The position numbers and the translations under genes were made by a program. A stretch of DNA of 14,379 bases, taken from NCBI GenBank assembly GCA_963743595.1, contig CAVURW010000242.1, forward strand, positions 1 through 14,379, in the 5' to 3' direction. The notes beneath the pieces were generated by a model. That model did not search any database. It had not been told where the DNA came from and saw only the letters and a list, made by a program, of their open reading frames with translations. Origin of the DNA: CAVURW01 sp963743595 (lineage in GTDB: Bacteria; Verrucomicrobiota; Verrucomicrobiia; Methylacidiphilales; UBA1321). This document shows positions 1-6,936 of this stretch, piece after piece; position 1 is the first letter of the stretch, and every line of letters starts with the position of its first letter.

Positions 1-2
1 AA

Positions 3-377
3 AAAACTCGAATCCAAGATCCCAATTCCGAAAACAAAAGCGTCACTCAAACGACCGCCATCGCCCTAAACCCGCCGCATCCTGTCACCGTTACACAACA
101 ATATTCGTGGGACCTTACCGCCATCCAACCCCCTCTCCACGACGACACGAGTATCGAGTTTTGGCTGGAGGCTGAGGATATTAATAATGTTACCGGACCG
201 GGCCATAGTGAGAGCGAACATCACATTCTGAAGGTCGTCACGGAATTGGAAAAAAGAACCGAGGTCATGGATCGATTGATGGATAGCCTGAATTTGATCA
301 CAAACATTTCCAAGAATCAGGAGAAGATTAACGAACAACTGCGAGACGCGATTCGGGGGGCGTCGGATTCCAAATAA
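3..377 (+). CDS. C-terminal fragment of a large DUF4175-like envelope protein (partial, 5' end off the window)
   Basis: Reading + strand codons from position 3 gives 124 uninterrupted residues up to a TAA at 375-377; the start lies to the left of the window. The visible part has a beta-rich segment ending in an 'EFWLEAEDINNVTGPG' stretch (nt about 153-206) followed by a charged, helical tail. The pattern (x)FxLEAxDxNxxTGPxxSxSxxxxxxVV, then a Glu/Lys-rich helix, resembles the C-terminal region of large DUF4175-type membrane proteins that I associate with MoxR/von Willebrand-factor loci in Verrucomicrobiota and Planctomycetota. That family link is a recollection of pattern, not a search. The gene lies directly upstream of the exported coiled-coil/toroid operon on the same strand and is probably transcribed with it. 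The antisense ORF at 66-386 is only its shadow. Confidence 0.75.
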   Translation, partial: KTRIQDPNSENKSVTQTTAIALNPPHPVTVTQQYSWDLTAIQPPLHDDTSIEFWLEAEDINNVTGPGHSESEHHILKVVTELEKRTEVMDRLMDSLNLITNISKNQEKINEQLRDAIRGASDSK

Positions 378-463
378 AACAGGCAAACGGTAGGAACTCT
401 GGTAGGCTGTAGACGCAAAGGTTCGGTTTCAGAGAGAGGATTAACTTAAAACGTGAGATTCCC
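378..463. other. short intergenic gap before the coiled-coil gene
   Basis: There is no ORF and no hairpin-plus-T-run terminator after the stop at 377. I see no convincing -35/-10 pair. A purine-rich stretch (agagagagga, 431-440) lies about 24 nt before the ATG at 464, which is too far for an ordinary ribosome binding site. The gap is consistent with an operon linking the upstream fragment to the next gene. Confidence 0.4.
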
Positions 464-3217
464 ATGGTTGAAATAAATATCCACTCCCAACAAGTTCCCC
501 CATTTCGAGCTTGTCGAGAAATCAGTAAGCCTCCCGTTCAGATTTTTACTGATGTCTCGACAAGCTCGACATGGAACTCGTTGATAGTGAATAACTTGCA
601 GTGCTCTCGGTTCATTCTCGCAATCGCCCTCGTGCTTTGGCTGTCTTGTTCATTCGTTGCCGCCCAAGATGTTCCGAAATCTGTCATCGAGCAGAACGCC
701 ACAAATCAAGCGGAGATCCGCGACCACACCACCGCTGTGGAAAAGCAGGTGCAAGACCTCATTGACGAACTGGAAGCGAATGGAATTTCCGGTAATGACG
801 TAAAAATGCTTGAGGCCGTCAAATCGAAGCTGACCGACCTCTCCGGCCCGGAAATGACGCAAGTTCTTGAGGCTCTGAAGTCGGCTGCAGCGGATAACAA
901 CCCCGTCACCTCCCAACAGAGCGCATACACGGCGTACGCGGACCAAAAGAGCATCCTCTCTCAATTGGGCCATCTCTTGGTGGAGTTTGAGCAACATCAA
1001 GCCGCATCTCGACTTGCTGAAAAATTCCGGGACCTGATGGATCGGGAAGGCTCGACAACTAAAGCGACGGAGGACGTTCAGCGGAAATTCATGAATCGGC
1101 CACCTCTGGCCATGATGCTGGATCGCACATTGAAAACGACCGTTCAGGTTCTGGAATCGGAGCAACAATCGATCTCCGATGATCTCGGCTCGGTCACGGA
1201 ACAACTCAACAAAGCGGCTCAACTTAACGGTCAACTCAACAATCCAATCCAGAAAGCGCAAGACGAACTCAAGGATGGTCAGATTCAACTGGCTCTCAAC
1301 CAAGCCTCTTCCGACATTCAAGCAGGCAACTTGGCAGATGCTCTGATTCAACAAAAGAACGCGCGTGATCAATTGCGGCAAATCGCCAAGGATCTCGACC
1401 CGGTCAGCAAGGCCGAGGCACTCGCTCAAGCAACGAGCGATCTCCAGAAACTCATCGATTCCCAGAAAGGTCTTCTCGATTCGACCCAGGCTTTCCGAGG
1501 CAACCGAACTGATCTTCTCCAAATGGACGCGAAACAGGGAGATCTAGCCGACGATGCCGATACGCTTCAACACGACGTGCAAGCCGTGAGCCCGGACGCT
1601 GCCGGCAGCATCAAAGAGGCGTCCAAACAGATGCAGGAGAGCTGGAAATTTTTGCGCCCAGTCACGTTTGCTTCCGGTAAATCAACCACAGCTCAGCAAT
1701 CGGCGATCACTAGCTTGCAAGAGGCCGAACAGCGGCTTCAGAAAGCTTTAGCCGATGCGAAAACTTCGGCAGCCGATCCTGATGCCCAAGCGAAAGCCCT
1801 CGACGACCTGCAAAAGAAAATCGCCAACGCCCAGCAACAGCAACAGCAAACTTCGGATCAGGTGAAAAACGCACTTAACAACCCTGCAGCGCCGGATAAT
1901 AACGCCCTAGCGCAGGCTCAGAAAGATCAGGCCACGCTTCAACAGCAGACCGCTGACCTCGCCCAGGAAGCGCAGCAAGCGGCGGCATCTCCGGCGACCT
2001 CAGCAGATATCCAGGCGGCGGCAAATGCGATGGATCAGGCTCAAAAAGATCTCAGCAACCCGAATAAGATGCAAAATGCGCAGGCGTCTCAACAGGCTGC
2101 CCAGCAAGCGTTGGCCGACGCGGGAAAACAATTGCAGAAGGACGCGGCAACGACCTCGCCGTCACCGACGCCAGGCGACAAGTCCGACCCATCCCAAACA
2201 GCGCAAAACGATCCCAATTCCGCCGCCACCCCCGAAGCCGATCCCACCGATCAACTCCAGAAACAGCTTCAGGATGTGCAACAGCAGCAACAAAAGGCGA
2301 GCGACCAAACGAAGCAAGCTCTGAACGATCCCGCACCTTCCAGCGGTCTCAACAAGCTGAACCAAGCCAAACAATCTCAGAAGGATGTAGCCGAGCAGGC
2401 TCAGGCCATGCAACAGCAGACCGCCGAGGTTTCGCCGGAGGCAGGGCAGGCCCTCCAGAAGGCCGCCGAGAGCATGGACCAAGCCCAAAAAGCCTTGTCC
2501 GACCCAAGTAAGGCGACGAACGCACCCTCCGCGCAGAAGGCTGCTCAGGACGCTCTGGCTGATGCCAAAAAAAAATTAGACGACGCGGCTGAAGCGGAAA
2601 AGACGACACCAGGACAATTGAGCCAGGCAGCGAAGGATCTCCAACAGGCGCAGAAAGCACTCGCTTCCTCTGCAACGCCAAATAGTCCGTCCGCAGACCC
2701 AAGCAAAGGCAGTCCTTCGGCAGACGCAGCGAAGGAGCTTTCCAAGGCGAATCAAGCCCTGGCCGCAATTGCGAAGAATCCTTCCACCCCGGCGAACGTC
2801 GCCGCCTCAGCGAAGGATGCTCAGAACGCCATCGCTCAGGCGCAGCAATCCTCTGGGAAAGGCGATTCCGCTTCCGCGAGTTCACAAGCGGCTGCGGCGC
2901 AGCAGGCCGTCGCTCAGGCGCAATCCCAAATGGCTCAGTCCTCCAGCACGGCAGCATCGCCCTCGTCACAACAGCCAGGCAATCCAAGTCAGGCGCAAAC
3001 GCCCGGCGCTACGCCGCCTCATGGAGTCGGGTCGGGAGGCAATCAGGGTGGCAATATGACCACCGCCTCAACAAACGATGGTAAATTCGTCTCCTTTATT
3101 TCGCGAGATCGGGCGGCGATCGATCAATCGAAAACCGAGAAACGTCCAGAAGATTACGCCCCGCAAATTGACCAATATCTCAAGAACCTCGCCGATCAAT
3201 CGTCCTCAACACCATGA
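464..3217 (+). CDS. exported Ala/Gln-rich coiled-coil protein with internal duplication
   Basis: The reading frame encodes up to 917 residues. A hydrophobic export signal (FILAIALVLWLSCSFVAA) ends at about residue 67, before Gln-Asp, suggesting cleavage by signal peptidase I. The rest is almost entirely predicted helix: Ala, Gln, Asp, Lys and Ser dominate, with heptad-like spacing and little hydrophobic core. Residues about 449-562 and 598-713 are two related copies of a roughly 115-residue unit (each begins LQKxx(A/D)(N/V)xQQQQQ and holds MDQAQKxLS), separated by a Pro/Ser/Thr/Asp linker; a looser third copy follows to about residue 820. A Gly/Pro/Ser-rich linker and a conserved-looking charged tail (residues about 870-917) close it. 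The ATG at 464 is the only in-frame ATG near the 5' end, but it puts 44 residues before the signal peptide and translates an inverted repeat. In-frame TTG codons at 581 or 596 would start the signal peptide properly and may be the true start. The stop overlaps the next start as ATGA. I do not recognise a named family; a periplasmic scaffold or surface fibre is a guess. Confidence 0.8.
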   Translation: MVEINIHSQQVPPFRACREISKPPVQIFTDVSTSSTWNSLIVNNLQCSRFILAIALVLWLSCSFVAAQDVPKSVIEQNATNQAEIRDHTTAVEKQVQDLIDELEANGISGNDVKMLEAVKSKLTDLSGPEMTQVLEALKSAAADNNPVTSQQSAYTAYADQKSILSQLGHLLVEFEQHQAASRLAEKFRDLMDREGSTTKATEDVQRKFMNRPPLAMMLDRTLKTTVQVLESEQQSISDDLGSVTEQLNKAAQLNGQLNNPIQKAQDELKDGQIQLALNQASSDIQAGNLADALIQQKNARDQLRQIAKDLDPVSKAEALAQATSDLQKLIDSQKGLLDSTQAFRGNRTDLLQMDAKQGDLADDADTLQHDVQAVSPDAAGSIKEASKQMQESWKFLRPVTFASGKSTTAQQSAITSLQEAEQRLQKALADAKTSAADPDAQAKALDDLQKKIANAQQQQQQTSDQVKNALNNPAAPDNNALAQAQKDQATLQQQTADLAQEAQQAAASPATSADIQAAANAMDQAQKDLSNPNKMQNAQASQQAAQQALADAGKQLQKDAATTSPSPTPGDKSDPSQTAQNDPNSAATPEADPTDQLQKQLQDVQQQQQKASDQTKQALNDPAPSSGLNKLNQAKQSQKDVAEQAQAMQQQTAEVSPEAGQALQKAAESMDQAQKALSDPSKATNAPSAQKAAQDALADAKKKLDDAAEAEKTTPGQLSQAAKDLQQAQKALASSATPNSPSADPSKGSPSADAAKELSKANQALAAIAKNPSTPANVAASAKDAQNAIAQAQQSSGKGDSASASSQAAAAQQAVAQAQSQMAQSSSTAASPSSQQPGNPSQAQTPGATPPHGVGSGGNQGGNMTTASTNDGKFVSFISRDRAAIDQSKTEKRPEDYAPQIDQYLKNLADQSSSTP
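478..593. repeat. long imperfect inverted repeat (REP/MITE-like element)
   Basis: The left arm is about 478-528 and the right arm about 546-593, with a 17-nt loop. Reversing the right arm gives the same core as the left: TCGAGCTTGTCGAGA followed by one mismatch and ATCAGTAA. Outside the core the arms keep CAAC(A/G)AGTTCC, interrupted on the left by an extra CCC, and TAT(C/T)CACT at the outer ends. The RNA would fold into a long hairpin. The element lies between the ATG at 464 and the signal-peptide codons of the coiled-coil gene. The inner word TCGAGCTTGTCGA resembles dispersed intergenic palindromes seen in many bacteria (general knowledge). A related half copy is at 6184-6220. Confidence 0.75.
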
Positions 3218-4284
3218 CACGCTTGGGCTACATCTTTGTTATTGCCGCTCTCCTATTCGTGCCATTTGAGCCTGCTTTTTCTGCCGCTGACTCTCATTCC
3301 GGGGAAGACACGGTAAAAGTCGACCCAGCCACGGAGGTAGTCATCAATGGCGGACTGAAATACCTCGCCTCAAAACAACTGCCGGATGGGTCATGGACTG
3401 GCGATAACAACATGCAAATGAATCGCTGGCCCATTGCGATGACCTCCTACGTAATGCTCGCGTTTTTGGCAAACGGCAACCTGCCCGACGCCGGCCCCTA
3501 CGCTAAAAACGTCAAGAAGGGTCTGAAATTCCTGCTCAACTCTGTGCAACCTGACGGCACGTTTCTGGAGGGTGACCGCGGCCATTACATGTACAGCCAT
3601 GGCCTCGCCACGATGGTGCTCGCCGAGATCTATGGAGAAACCCAGGATCCCACGATCAAGAACAAGTTGAAAACGGTGGTGCTGCTCATCGTCGACGCCC
3701 AAAATCCCGAGGGCGGTTGGCGCTACCAGCCGGGCTCGGCAGATGCCGATATTTCCGTGACCGTGCCGCAAGTTGTCGCGCTCTGTGCGGCTAAACGCGC
3801 CGGAATTCATGTACCCCAGGTCGTTATCGACAAAGCAGTTGCCTACATCAAACGGTGCCAGGTTGGACAGTCGGGTGGATTCGCCTATATGGCCAATCAC
3901 GCGATGGGTCCTGGTTTCGCCCGAACCTCGGCCGCCATGTACGCCTTGCAAATTAGCGGACTCTACGATGACCCGATCATCATCAGCGCTTCCGATTTCG
4001 CCATGGGCATGCTCAAGCGCAACCCGCAGTTTGTGGATTATGCCACTTACGGAAATTACTACGCAGCGGTCGGCCATTATCTTCTCGGCGGGGAGCGCTG
4101 GAAAAATTACTACGAGCTCTACAGCGGATTTCTGCTCAAGAACGTGACGACCGACGATGAAGGCTGCCATTGGGGCGCGAATATTGATCCCATGGCCCGA
4201 ATGGTGGGCCCGAATTGGACGACCGCCGTCTACACCACAATTCTCTCACTCCCTTACGGTTATATCCCGCTCTACCAGCGATGA
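3214..4284 (+). CDS. exported alpha/alpha-toroid (prenyltransferase/squalene-cyclase-like repeat) protein
   Basis: This 356-residue protein has a signal peptide (about residues 1-24, cleavage near FSA/AD) and repeated helix-turn units typical of the terpenoid-cyclase/prenyltransferase alpha-alpha toroid. Each unit carries a QW-like turn: Q55-L-P-D-G-S-W61, Q112-P-D-G-T, Q163-N-P-E-G-G-W169 and Q219-S-G-G-F223. After the third turn comes D177-A-D-I-S, at the place where class II triterpene cyclases carry DxDD; the last acidic residue is missing, so cyclisation of squalene is unlikely. No GCGEQ thioester motif is present. Exported proteins of this fold are common in Planctomycetota and Verrucomicrobiota and have no settled function; binding of a peptide, glycan or lipid is possible. 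The ATG overlaps the stop of the coiled-coil gene (ATGA at 3214-3217), and the stop overlaps the YdjY gene start in the same way, so the genes are translationally coupled. Confidence 0.85.
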   Translation: MTRLGYIFVIAALLFVPFEPAFSAADSHSGEDTVKVDPATEVVINGGLKYLASKQLPDGSWTGDNNMQMNRWPIAMTSYVMLAFLANGNLPDAGPYAKNVKKGLKFLLNSVQPDGTFLEGDRGHYMYSHGLATMVLAEIYGETQDPTIKNKLKTVVLLIVDAQNPEGGWRYQPGSADADISVTVPQVVALCAAKRAGIHVPQVVIDKAVAYIKRCQVGQSGGFAYMANHAMGPGFARTSAAMYALQISGLYDDPIIISASDFAMGMLKRNPQFVDYATYGNYYAAVGHYLLGGERWKNYYELYSGFLLKNVTTDDEGCHWGANIDPMARMVGPNWTTAVYTTILSLPYGYIPLYQR

Positions 4285-4994
4285 AACGCACGCTGTTCCT
4301 CTTAATGGCTCCTCTTTTACTGGCCTTCGCGCTAGCTCAACAACCCTCGCCCACCAATACACCCAAGCTGAAAGAGATTTCCCCCGGTGTCTTTGAGTAC
4401 AACGGCATTCAGCTCGATAAAACCCGTGGAAGCATTTCATTTGCGGGTAAGGTGAATCAGCGCGAGGGGCTCATTGAGTACTTGCTCGTGAATGAAAAGG
4501 GCAAGACGCACGAGAGCTTGCTCAGCACGACGCTCGCCCCGCACGATATCCACGCCGCGATGCTCCTCATCGGACTCAAGCCCACCAGCTCGAGCACACA
4601 CGATAACGTTCCGCCCGATGCAATCGATTCGGCGTACCTGCACTCTGCGGGGAAATTGGCGGGTGAAGCCGTTGACATCACGGTTTCGTGGACGCAAGAC
4701 GGAAAATCGAGTGAAGTGCCCGTGGAAACGTGGGTCTTCAACCTCTCCAAAACGAAACCGATGACCCTGGGTCCGTGGACCTACAATGGCTCGATGATCG
4801 ATCACGGCGTCTTTCTGGCTGATCAAGAATTCTCGCTCATCTCGGTCATCACCGATCCCACGGCGCTTGTGAATAATCCCCGAGACGGCTACGATGACGA
4901 CACCATCTGGCAACCGAACACCGAGAAAATCCCTCCACTCGATACCCCTGTCCAAATCAAAATCACCCTTCCGGCAACCCTAGAAAAACCATGA
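4281..4994 (+). CDS. exported YdjY-domain protein
   Basis: The start chosen is the ATG at 4281, which overlaps the preceding TGA (ATGA). An upstream in-frame ATG at 4215 lies deep in the previous gene and would bury the signal peptide. From 4281 the product has 237 residues with a clear signal peptide (MKRTLFLLMAPLLLAFALA, cleavage before Gln20). The mature part carries hallmarks I associate with the YdjY domain: G63-L-I-E-Y-L-L-V, then K73-G-K-T-H-E-S-L-L81, then P87-H-D-I-H-A-A-M-L-L-I-G98, followed by a beta-rich region with VPVETWVFN and a DP-A-L-x-N segment near the C terminus. YdjY domains occur as exported proteins of unknown function, often in Planctomycetota. Its His77, His88 and His91 could bind a metal (inference). 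It sits between the two toroid genes and ends in another ATGA overlap. Confidence 0.85.
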   Translation: MKRTLFLLMAPLLLAFALAQQPSPTNTPKLKEISPGVFEYNGIQLDKTRGSISFAGKVNQREGLIEYLLVNEKGKTHESLLSTTLAPHDIHAAMLLIGLKPTSSSTHDNVPPDAIDSAYLHSAGKLAGEAVDITVSWTQDGKSSEVPVETWVFNLSKTKPMTLGPWTYNGSMIDHGVFLADQEFSLISVITDPTALVNNPRDGYDDDTIWQPNTEKIPPLDTPVQIKITLPATLEKP

Positions 4995-6181
4995 ACCGAT
5001 CCACCTTCATTCGTCTCGCCCTGGGCGCCTCAGCCACAATCGGAACCGCCCTCCAAGCTGGCCCCGCTCCGATGGGCCAACCGCTCGCTACCGTCCCCGC
5101 CCGCGCAAAAAACCGCTCCTTGCAATTGGAAATCGAACACACCGTCGATAAAGGTCTCGCGTTTCTGAAGGCTCGACAAGACTCGGCAGGCTTTTGGTCC
5201 AGTGCCGATTACCCCGCCATCACCGGTCTGGTACTTGCCTCGTTTATGTACAGTCCGACCCGCGATCCGAAGGCTCCCCTGCCCGAATTCGTGGAGAAGG
5301 GCTACGATTTCCTCGTCAAATCGGTTAATCCCGATGGCGGCATTTACGGCAAGGGCCTCGCGAATTATAATACCTCTGTGTGTCTCATCGCCCTGGCGGC
5401 CGCTGAGCACGGCAAGTACGCCGAGATCATCCAAAAAGGCCGCGATTTTCTTGTCGGTCAGCAGAATTTTTACCCGAAGCAAGATGGCAAAATGAATCCC
5501 TACGAGGGCGGGATTGGCTACGGCGACGACGGCCCCCATTCCGACGTCTCGAACACGGCGTTTGCTCTGGAAGCTTTGCGTTCCACCAAGGCCTCGGTCT
5601 ACGGAAGTGACGTTCCCGCTGCTAAAGAATTGAACTGGGATGCCGCGCTTACCTTCCTTCAACACTGCCAAAATCTGCCCCAGTACAATTCCCAGCCGTG
5701 GGTGACGGGCGATCACAAGAACCTGGGCGGTTTCATCTACACGCCGCTGGAAAGCCACGCGGAAGACAGCGACGCCAGCGGAAAATCGACCCCGCGCTCG
5801 TACGGAAGCATGAGTTATTCCGGCCTGCTGAGCTACATCTATGCGGACCTCACCAGGGAAGATCCACGAGTCGTAGCCGTGTGCGATTGGCTCGGTAAAA
5901 ACTATACCGTCGAAGAGAACCCCGGCTTGGGACACTCCGGCCTCTTCTATTATTACCACACCATGGCCAAGGCGCTCTCCACGTACGGCGCAGACGTCAT
6001 TGAATTAGCCAATGGCAAAACCGCCGATTGGCGGAGCGACCTCTCCCTGAAATTGATCGATCTCCAGGCGAGCGAAGGTTACTGGGTAAATGCCCACAGC
6101 GGTCGTTGGTGGGAAAAAGATCCGGTCTTGGTAACCACCTATTCCGTCCGCGCCCTAGAGATGATTCATCCGGGCGTGTAG
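4991..6181 (+). CDS. second exported alpha/alpha-toroid (prenyltransferase-like) protein
   Basis: This 396-residue protein begins with a short hydrophobic signal-like segment (residues about 6-24; no twin arginine), so export is likely but less obvious than for its neighbours. The body again consists of toroid repeats with glycine turns: Q63-D-S-A-G-F-W69, N113-P-D-G-G117, Y171-E-G-G174, L245-G-G-F248 and A360-S-E-G-Y-W365. Segments such as NTAFALEAL and TTYSVRALEMI are the helices expected after each turn. Neither a DxDD nor a DDxxD catalytic motif is present. It is a distant paralogue of the toroid protein at 3214-4284, with longer insertions such as GDDGPHSD after the third turn. The start is fixed by the ATGA overlap with the YdjY gene at 4991-4994. 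It is the last gene of the coupled block; a repeat-like intergenic region follows. Confidence 0.85.
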   Translation: MNRSTFIRLALGASATIGTALQAGPAPMGQPLATVPARAKNRSLQLEIEHTVDKGLAFLKARQDSAGFWSSADYPAITGLVLASFMYSPTRDPKAPLPEFVEKGYDFLVKSVNPDGGIYGKGLANYNTSVCLIALAAAEHGKYAEIIQKGRDFLVGQQNFYPKQDGKMNPYEGGIGYGDDGPHSDVSNTAFALEALRSTKASVYGSDVPAAKELNWDAALTFLQHCQNLPQYNSQPWVTGDHKNLGGFIYTPLESHAEDSDASGKSTPRSYGSMSYSGLLSYIYADLTREDPRVVAVCDWLGKNYTVEENPGLGHSGLFYYYHTMAKALSTYGADVIELANGKTADWRSDLSLKLIDLQASEGYWVNAHSGRWWEKDPVLVTTYSVRALEMIHPGV

Positions 6182-6183
6182 CG

Positions 6184-6220
6184 AGCTCGAAGTAGGAACG
6201 CCGTTGATAGTAAACACTTT
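6184..6220 (+). repeat. half copy of the inverted-repeat element found at 478-593
   Basis: The stretch reads GAGCTCGA, then GGAAC, GTTGATAGT, AA and ACTTT in the same order and spacing as the right arm at about 564-598 (AGCTCGA, GGAAC, GTTGATAGT, AA, ACTT). Most positions match, with one or two single-base indels. No left arm is present here, so this looks like a decayed or half element just after the last operon stop codon. Confidence 0.5.
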
Positions 6221-6249
6221 ACGTTAAGCGTGAGGACTTAACGTCACGC
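6221..6249. promoter_or_regulatory. two mutually exclusive short hairpins after the operon
   Basis: ACGTTAAG (6221-6228) and CTTAACGT (6237-6244) form a perfect 8-bp inverted repeat. GCGTGA (6228-6233) and TCACGC (6244-6249) form a second, overlapping 6-bp inverted repeat, so the two stems cannot form at once. No T-run follows, so this is not a standard Rho-independent terminator. It could be a protein-binding operator, part of the adjacent repeat, or a structure that protects the 3' end of the operon mRNA. Confidence 0.4.
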
Positions 6250-6332
6250 CATGACCTCGCTGGTGCGACTTGGGCACCACTTTTATCGAAATCTCCCTTG
6301 CCCCCTACCCTCGCATCCGGGAATATATCTGA

Positions 6333-6911
6333 ATGATGTTAAGCTCTTGGGTCCAGTTCTCGTGGAAGCTCGATCTCCTTCCCGAAACAGCCCCTGTGCC
6401 AAGCACACGCTACGCGCTGGAGCCCGCACGCATTCCCGATGACATCCAGCTCCTGGAGGCCGCGATCAGTCGCTCTTACTCCATGGAAGCTGCCTGGGCG
6501 CATGATCTCACCCCGCGCGTGCAGCTCACCCATGAACTGCTCCACCACCCGCACCCCGCTGACTACGTCTTCCTGGCGGTAAAACATGGCACACGAATCA
6601 TCGGGGCAGCCCCGATTTGTCTCAACACAGAAGCGAGCGTCCAGCTTCCCGTCGGCATCTGCGTTCTGAATGAATATCGCTGCAGGGGAATCGGCACTCT
6701 ACTCCTGTACGAGGCGCTCTCTTTACTGTGGGAAAAAGGTCGGGAAACCGCCACGGTCGTCACCAAGAAAGGGGTCACCGCAGACCGTTTTCTTTATACC
6801 AAGTTTGGCAGCACCCGCACGCTTCTGGCCTCCTCCCAAAAACCGACGGTTGCCCTGCCTACAGCCGTTACGCCAGCCCGACCCGGAACCCCGGCTACCC
6901 CGAAGCCGTAG
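6333..6911 (+). CDS. GNAT-family N-acetyltransferase
   Basis: This 192-residue protein has one GNAT domain at residues about 25-160. The acetyl-CoA binding motif A is clear: a beta strand (VGICVLNEY) then R116-C-R-G-I-G-T122, matching (R/Q)xxGxG/A, followed by the helix LLLYEALSLLWEKG. The next strand (TATVVTKKG) and FLYTKFGS fit motif B, where a (Y)xxxGF-type end is usual. The last 25 residues are a Pro/Ala/Thr-rich tail outside the domain. The substrate cannot be told. Two adjacent ATG codons (6333, 6336) are possible starts and neither has a strong ribosome binding site. The gene ends 25 bp before the flavoprotein gene and is likely co-transcribed with it. Confidence 0.8.
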   Translation: MMLSSWVQFSWKLDLLPETAPVPSTRYALEPARIPDDIQLLEAAISRSYSMEAAWAHDLTPRVQLTHELLHHPHPADYVFLAVKHGTRIIGAAPICLNTEASVQLPVGICVLNEYRCRGIGTLLLYEALSLLWEKGRETATVVTKKGVTADRFLYTKFGSTRTLLASSQKPTVALPTAVTPARPGTPATPKP

Positions 6912-6936
6912 CCTTTCCTAAAGAGTCTTACGCGCC

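Noticed and set aside
478..593. CRISPR or riboswitch interpretation of the inverted repeat
   Set aside because: There is one palindrome, not regularly spaced direct repeats, and no conserved riboswitch core is visible. A REP/MITE-like element explains it better.
66..2987. Minus-strand ORFs at 66-386, 650-1522, 2162-2488 and 2349-2987
   Set aside because: They run opposite to the partial gene and the coiled-coil gene, whose translations have a signal peptide and regular repeats. The antisense translations are Leu/Arg/Cys-rich shadows without motifs or ribosome binding sites.
3742..3756. Class II terpene cyclase activity from the DADIS segment
   Set aside because: The motif needs DxDD. Here the third acidic residue is Ile, and the protein is exported, which argues against squalene cyclisation.
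3391..5959. Long minus-strand ORFs at 3391-4170, 4437-4955 and 5030-5959
   Set aside because: They lie antisense to the toroid and YdjY genes, which are supported by family motifs, signal peptides and ATGA coupling. The antisense products are His/Arg/Val-rich and motif-free.
6251..6442. 63-codon ORF before and into the GNAT gene
   Set aside because: It overlaps the GNAT frame, has no ribosome binding site and no protein-like pattern. The first 80 bp look like a leader.
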